Below, piece after piece: positions 62,299-64,000 of a DNA stretch of 64,000 bases. Each line of letters starts with the position of its first letter. Position 1 is the stretch's first letter. Under the pieces are notes generated by a model, which did no database searches, was not told the DNA's origin, and saw only the letters and a list, made by a program, of their open reading frames with translations. A program made the translations under genes and the position numbers. Source of the DNA: Burkholderiales bacterium 8X (GTDB taxonomy: Bacteria; Pseudomonadota; Gammaproteobacteria; Burkholderiales; Burkholderiaceae_C); contig LR732703.1 of assembly GCA_902506565.1 (NCBI GenBank), forward strand, positions 2,528,125 through 2,592,124, written 5' to 3'.

Positions 62299-63315
62299 AT
62301 GTCTTCCATCGTGCTCGCCGGCGTGTCCAAGTCCTGGGGCAGCAGCACCGCGCTCCACGCCATCGACCTGCAGATCGAAGCCGGCACCTTCTGCGTGCTG
62401 CTCGGCCCTTCCGGCTGCGGCAAGTCGACCACGCTGCGGATCATCGCCGGGCTCGACAACGCGACCTCGGGGCAGGTCTTCATCGACGGCCGAGAGGTCA
62501 CCGGGCTGCCGCCTTCGAAGCGCGGCATCGCGATGGTGTTCCAGAACTACGCGCTCTTTCCGCACCTGAGCGTGGCCGACAACATCACCTTCGGGCTCTC
62601 GGTCCGCAAGACGCCTGCGGATGAGCTGGCTGCGCGGCTCGACCGATGCGCAAGGCTGCTCGGCCTTGAGGGCCTGCTGGCGCGCAAGCCCTCGCAACTT
62701 TCCGGCGGGCAGCAGCAGCGGGTGGCGCTCGGCCGTGCGCTGGTCGCGGAAGCCAAGGTCTGCCTGATGGACGAACCCCTCTCCAACCTGGACGCGCAGC
62801 TGCGCCAGGAGATGCGGCGCGAATTGCGCGACCTGCAGAAGCAGCTCGGCTTGACGGTGGTCTACGTGACCCACGACCAGGCCGAGGCGATGAGCATGGC
62901 CGACCAGGTGGTGTTGCTCAACCGCGGCCATGTCGAGCAGAGCGGCCCGCCGCGCGAGCTCTATGCACGACCGGCGACCACCTTCGCGGCCCGGTTCGTC
63001 GGCACGCCGCCGATGAATCTCGCGGCCCTCGAAGGCGATCGCATCGCCGGCAGCAGCGCCGCGGTCGGGCTTTCGGCTGCCACCTTCGGCGTGCGGCCCG
63101 AGGCCATCCGGCTCGATCCCGCCGGGCATCCGGCGCGGGTCGAAAGCGCCGAATACCTCGGCGCCGACCTGGTGCTGCGCTGCGCCATCGGCAGCCAGCA
63201 CTTGCTGGTGCGCACCGGCGGCCAGCACCGCGCCGAATCCGGGCAACAGGTGGGCCTCCGCTGGGCCGCCGAAGACGCCCACGGATTCGACGCCGAGGGT
63301 CGGCGCATCCACTGA
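62299..63315 (+). CDS. ABC transporter ATP-binding protein, Ugp/Mal-like sugar or glycerol-phosphate importer
   Basis: A 338-residue importer ATPase of the MalK/UgpC group. Walker A is GPSGCGKST (36-44), Q-loop VFQNYALFPHLSV, signature LSGGQQQRVALGRAL, Walker B VCLMDEPLSNLD and switch VTHDQAEAM. The C-terminal OB-like TOBE region (about 240-338) includes GVRPEAIRL. A solute-binding protein gene follows 38 nt later. The Ugp assignment rests on that neighbour and on the TOBE type; glycerol-3-phosphate is the likely but unproven cargo. Confidence 0.88.
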   Translation: MSSIVLAGVSKSWGSSTALHAIDLQIEAGTFCVLLGPSGCGKSTTLRIIAGLDNATSGQVFIDGREVTGLPPSKRGIAMVFQNYALFPHLSVADNITFGLSVRKTPADELAARLDRCARLLGLEGLLARKPSQLSGGQQQRVALGRALVAEAKVCLMDEPLSNLDAQLRQEMRRELRDLQKQLGLTVVYVTHDQAEAMSMADQVVLLNRGHVEQSGPPRELYARPATTFAARFVGTPPMNLAALEGDRIAGSSAAVGLSAATFGVRPEAIRLDPAGHPARVESAEYLGADLVLRCAIGSQHLLVRTGGQHRAESGQQVGLRWAAEDAHGFDAEGRRIH

Positions 63316-63353
63316 ACAACCGAACGCTCCAACGACAACCAAGAGGAAGAAAC

Positions 63354-64000
63354 ATGCAGAGAAAAAATTTCATCAAGGCCCTGGCGCTCCCGTTCGTGGC
63401 CGCGAGCGGCCTGTTCGCGAGCGTCTCCGGCGTGCAGGCGCAAATGCCCGCGCCGGTCGAGTTCCAGTTCTACTATCCGGTCGCGGTGGGCGGCCCGATC
63501 GCCAAGAGCATCGACGGTTTCGCCGAGGGCTTCATGAAGGAGAACCCCGGCATCAAGGTCACGCCGATCTACGCCGGCACCTATCAAGAGACCATCGTCA
63601 AGGCGCTGACCGCGCACAAGTCGGGCACGCCCCCGGTGACCTCGGTGCTGCTCTCCACCGACATGTTCACGCTGATCGACGAAGACGCGATCGTGCCCTT
63701 CGACAACTTCATCAAGACCCCGGAGGACAAGGCCTGGGCCGGCGGCTTCTACAAGGCCTTCATGATGAACAGCCAGGCCGGCGGCAAGACCTGGGGCATT
63801 CCGTTCCAGCGATCGACCGTGGTCATGTACTGGAACAAGGAACTCTTCAAGGAAGCCGGCCTCGATCCGAACAAGCCGCCGACCAACTGGGCCGAGCTGA
63901 AGGACGCCGCCACCAAGCTCACCAAGAAGGATGCCGCCGGCAAGGTGGTTCAGTGGGGCGTGCAGATTCCGTCGAGCGGCTTCCCGTATTGGCTGTTCCA
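63354..64000 (+). CDS. Periplasmic solute-binding protein, UgpB-like (partial, runs off the window)
   Basis: The first 215 codons of an extracellular solute-binding protein. A signal peptide (KALALPFVAASGLFASVSGV then QAQ) is followed by EFQFYYPVAVGGPIAKSIDG, GIKVTPIYAGTYQETIVKAL and GIPFQRSTVVMYWNKELFKE, which resemble glycerol-3-phosphate-binding UgpB-type family-1 proteins. GAGGAAG lies 5 nt before the ATG. It is the second gene of the transporter operon; permease genes are presumably beyond the window edge. Confidence 0.85.
   Translation, partial: MQRKNFIKALALPFVAASGLFASVSGVQAQMPAPVEFQFYYPVAVGGPIAKSIDGFAEGFMKENPGIKVTPIYAGTYQETIVKALTAHKSGTPPVTSVLLSTDMFTLIDEDAIVPFDNFIKTPEDKAWAGGFYKAFMMNSQAGGKTWGIPFQRSTVVMYWNKELFKEAGLDPNKPPTNWAELKDAATKLTKKDAAGKVVQWGVQIPSSGFPYWLF

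Overview
The window is high-GC, densely packed chromosomal DNA from a beta-proteobacterium. The gene set and protein style point to the family Comamonadaceae, most likely Variovorax or a close relative: ISC cluster followed by dnaQ, odhA-odhB-lpd-zapE, a pyruvate dehydrogenase whose E3 carries its own lipoyl domain, a cysteine-type intracellular PHA depolymerase, and a methylmalonyl-CoA operon. This assignment is inference from family resemblance. I see no phage, insertion sequence, CRISPR array or rRNA. One tRNA gene (Val, anticodon CAC) is present.

Layout. 1-7 kb: scpB (partial), rluD, bamD, a DinG-type helicase with a YdcH-like partner, and a PP2C phosphatase. 5.5-13 kb, minus strand: the 2-oxoglutarate dehydrogenase operon odhA-odhB-lpd, continuing into zapE and a small periplasmic coiled-coil protein. 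13-20 kb: prpE and an isochorismatase-family hydrolase on the minus strand; an HpaB/4-hydroxybutyryl-CoA-dehydratase-like flavoprotein coupled to a lipoprotein hydrolase on the plus strand; a PQQ-type sugar dehydrogenase; and an NlpC/P60 hydrolase. 20-27 kb: aceE-aceF-lpdA, with a PAS histidine kinase/FixJ-type regulator pair diverging from it (27-30 kb). 30-36 kb: folD, prlC, a DUF4124-glutaredoxin protein, rpiA, pyrD, a DUF883 protein and a 45-residue proline-rich protein. 36.5-43 kb: tRNA-Val, dnaQ, then fdx, hscA, hscB, iscA, iscU, iscS and iscR read from the minus strand. 43-48.8 kb: uvrB, an aminotransferase, a PHA depolymerase and an RnfB-type ferredoxin. 48.8-57 kb: methylmalonyl-CoA mutase, meaB, pccB, pccA and an epimerase-like protein in one operon, with a divergent GntR regulator. 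57-64 kb: dusA, a GFA-family protein, a cupin gene with an unusual leader, a small stress-like protein, a CPA2 antiporter, a PhaB-type reductase, and the start of a Ugp-like ABC transporter.

How the genes fit together. Central acyl-CoA metabolism dominates. Both 2-oxoacid dehydrogenase complexes are here. PrpE can make propionyl-CoA, and PCC, epimerase and mutase would carry it to succinyl-CoA, the product of the odh complex. phaZ and a PhaB-type reductase add storage-polymer turnover.

Most notable non-gene structure. Upstream of the cupin gene (58.5-59.05 kb) lies a 40-codon reading frame ending in Asp-Cys-Cys-Lys-Cys-Asn-His. Its stop codon shares a base with a strong intrinsic terminator, and that terminator sits just 18 nt before the cupin start codon. 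This is the layout of a nascent-peptide attenuator and is my best candidate for an undescribed regulatory system. Second, at least four genes have a -10-like hexamer ending 6-7 nt before their ATG and no Shine-Dalgarno sequence, suggesting leaderless transcripts. Other regulatory candidates are an IscR site at iscR, a dyad at phaZ, an AT-rich dyad at the methylmalonyl operon, and a terminator-like hairpin inside the isc operon.
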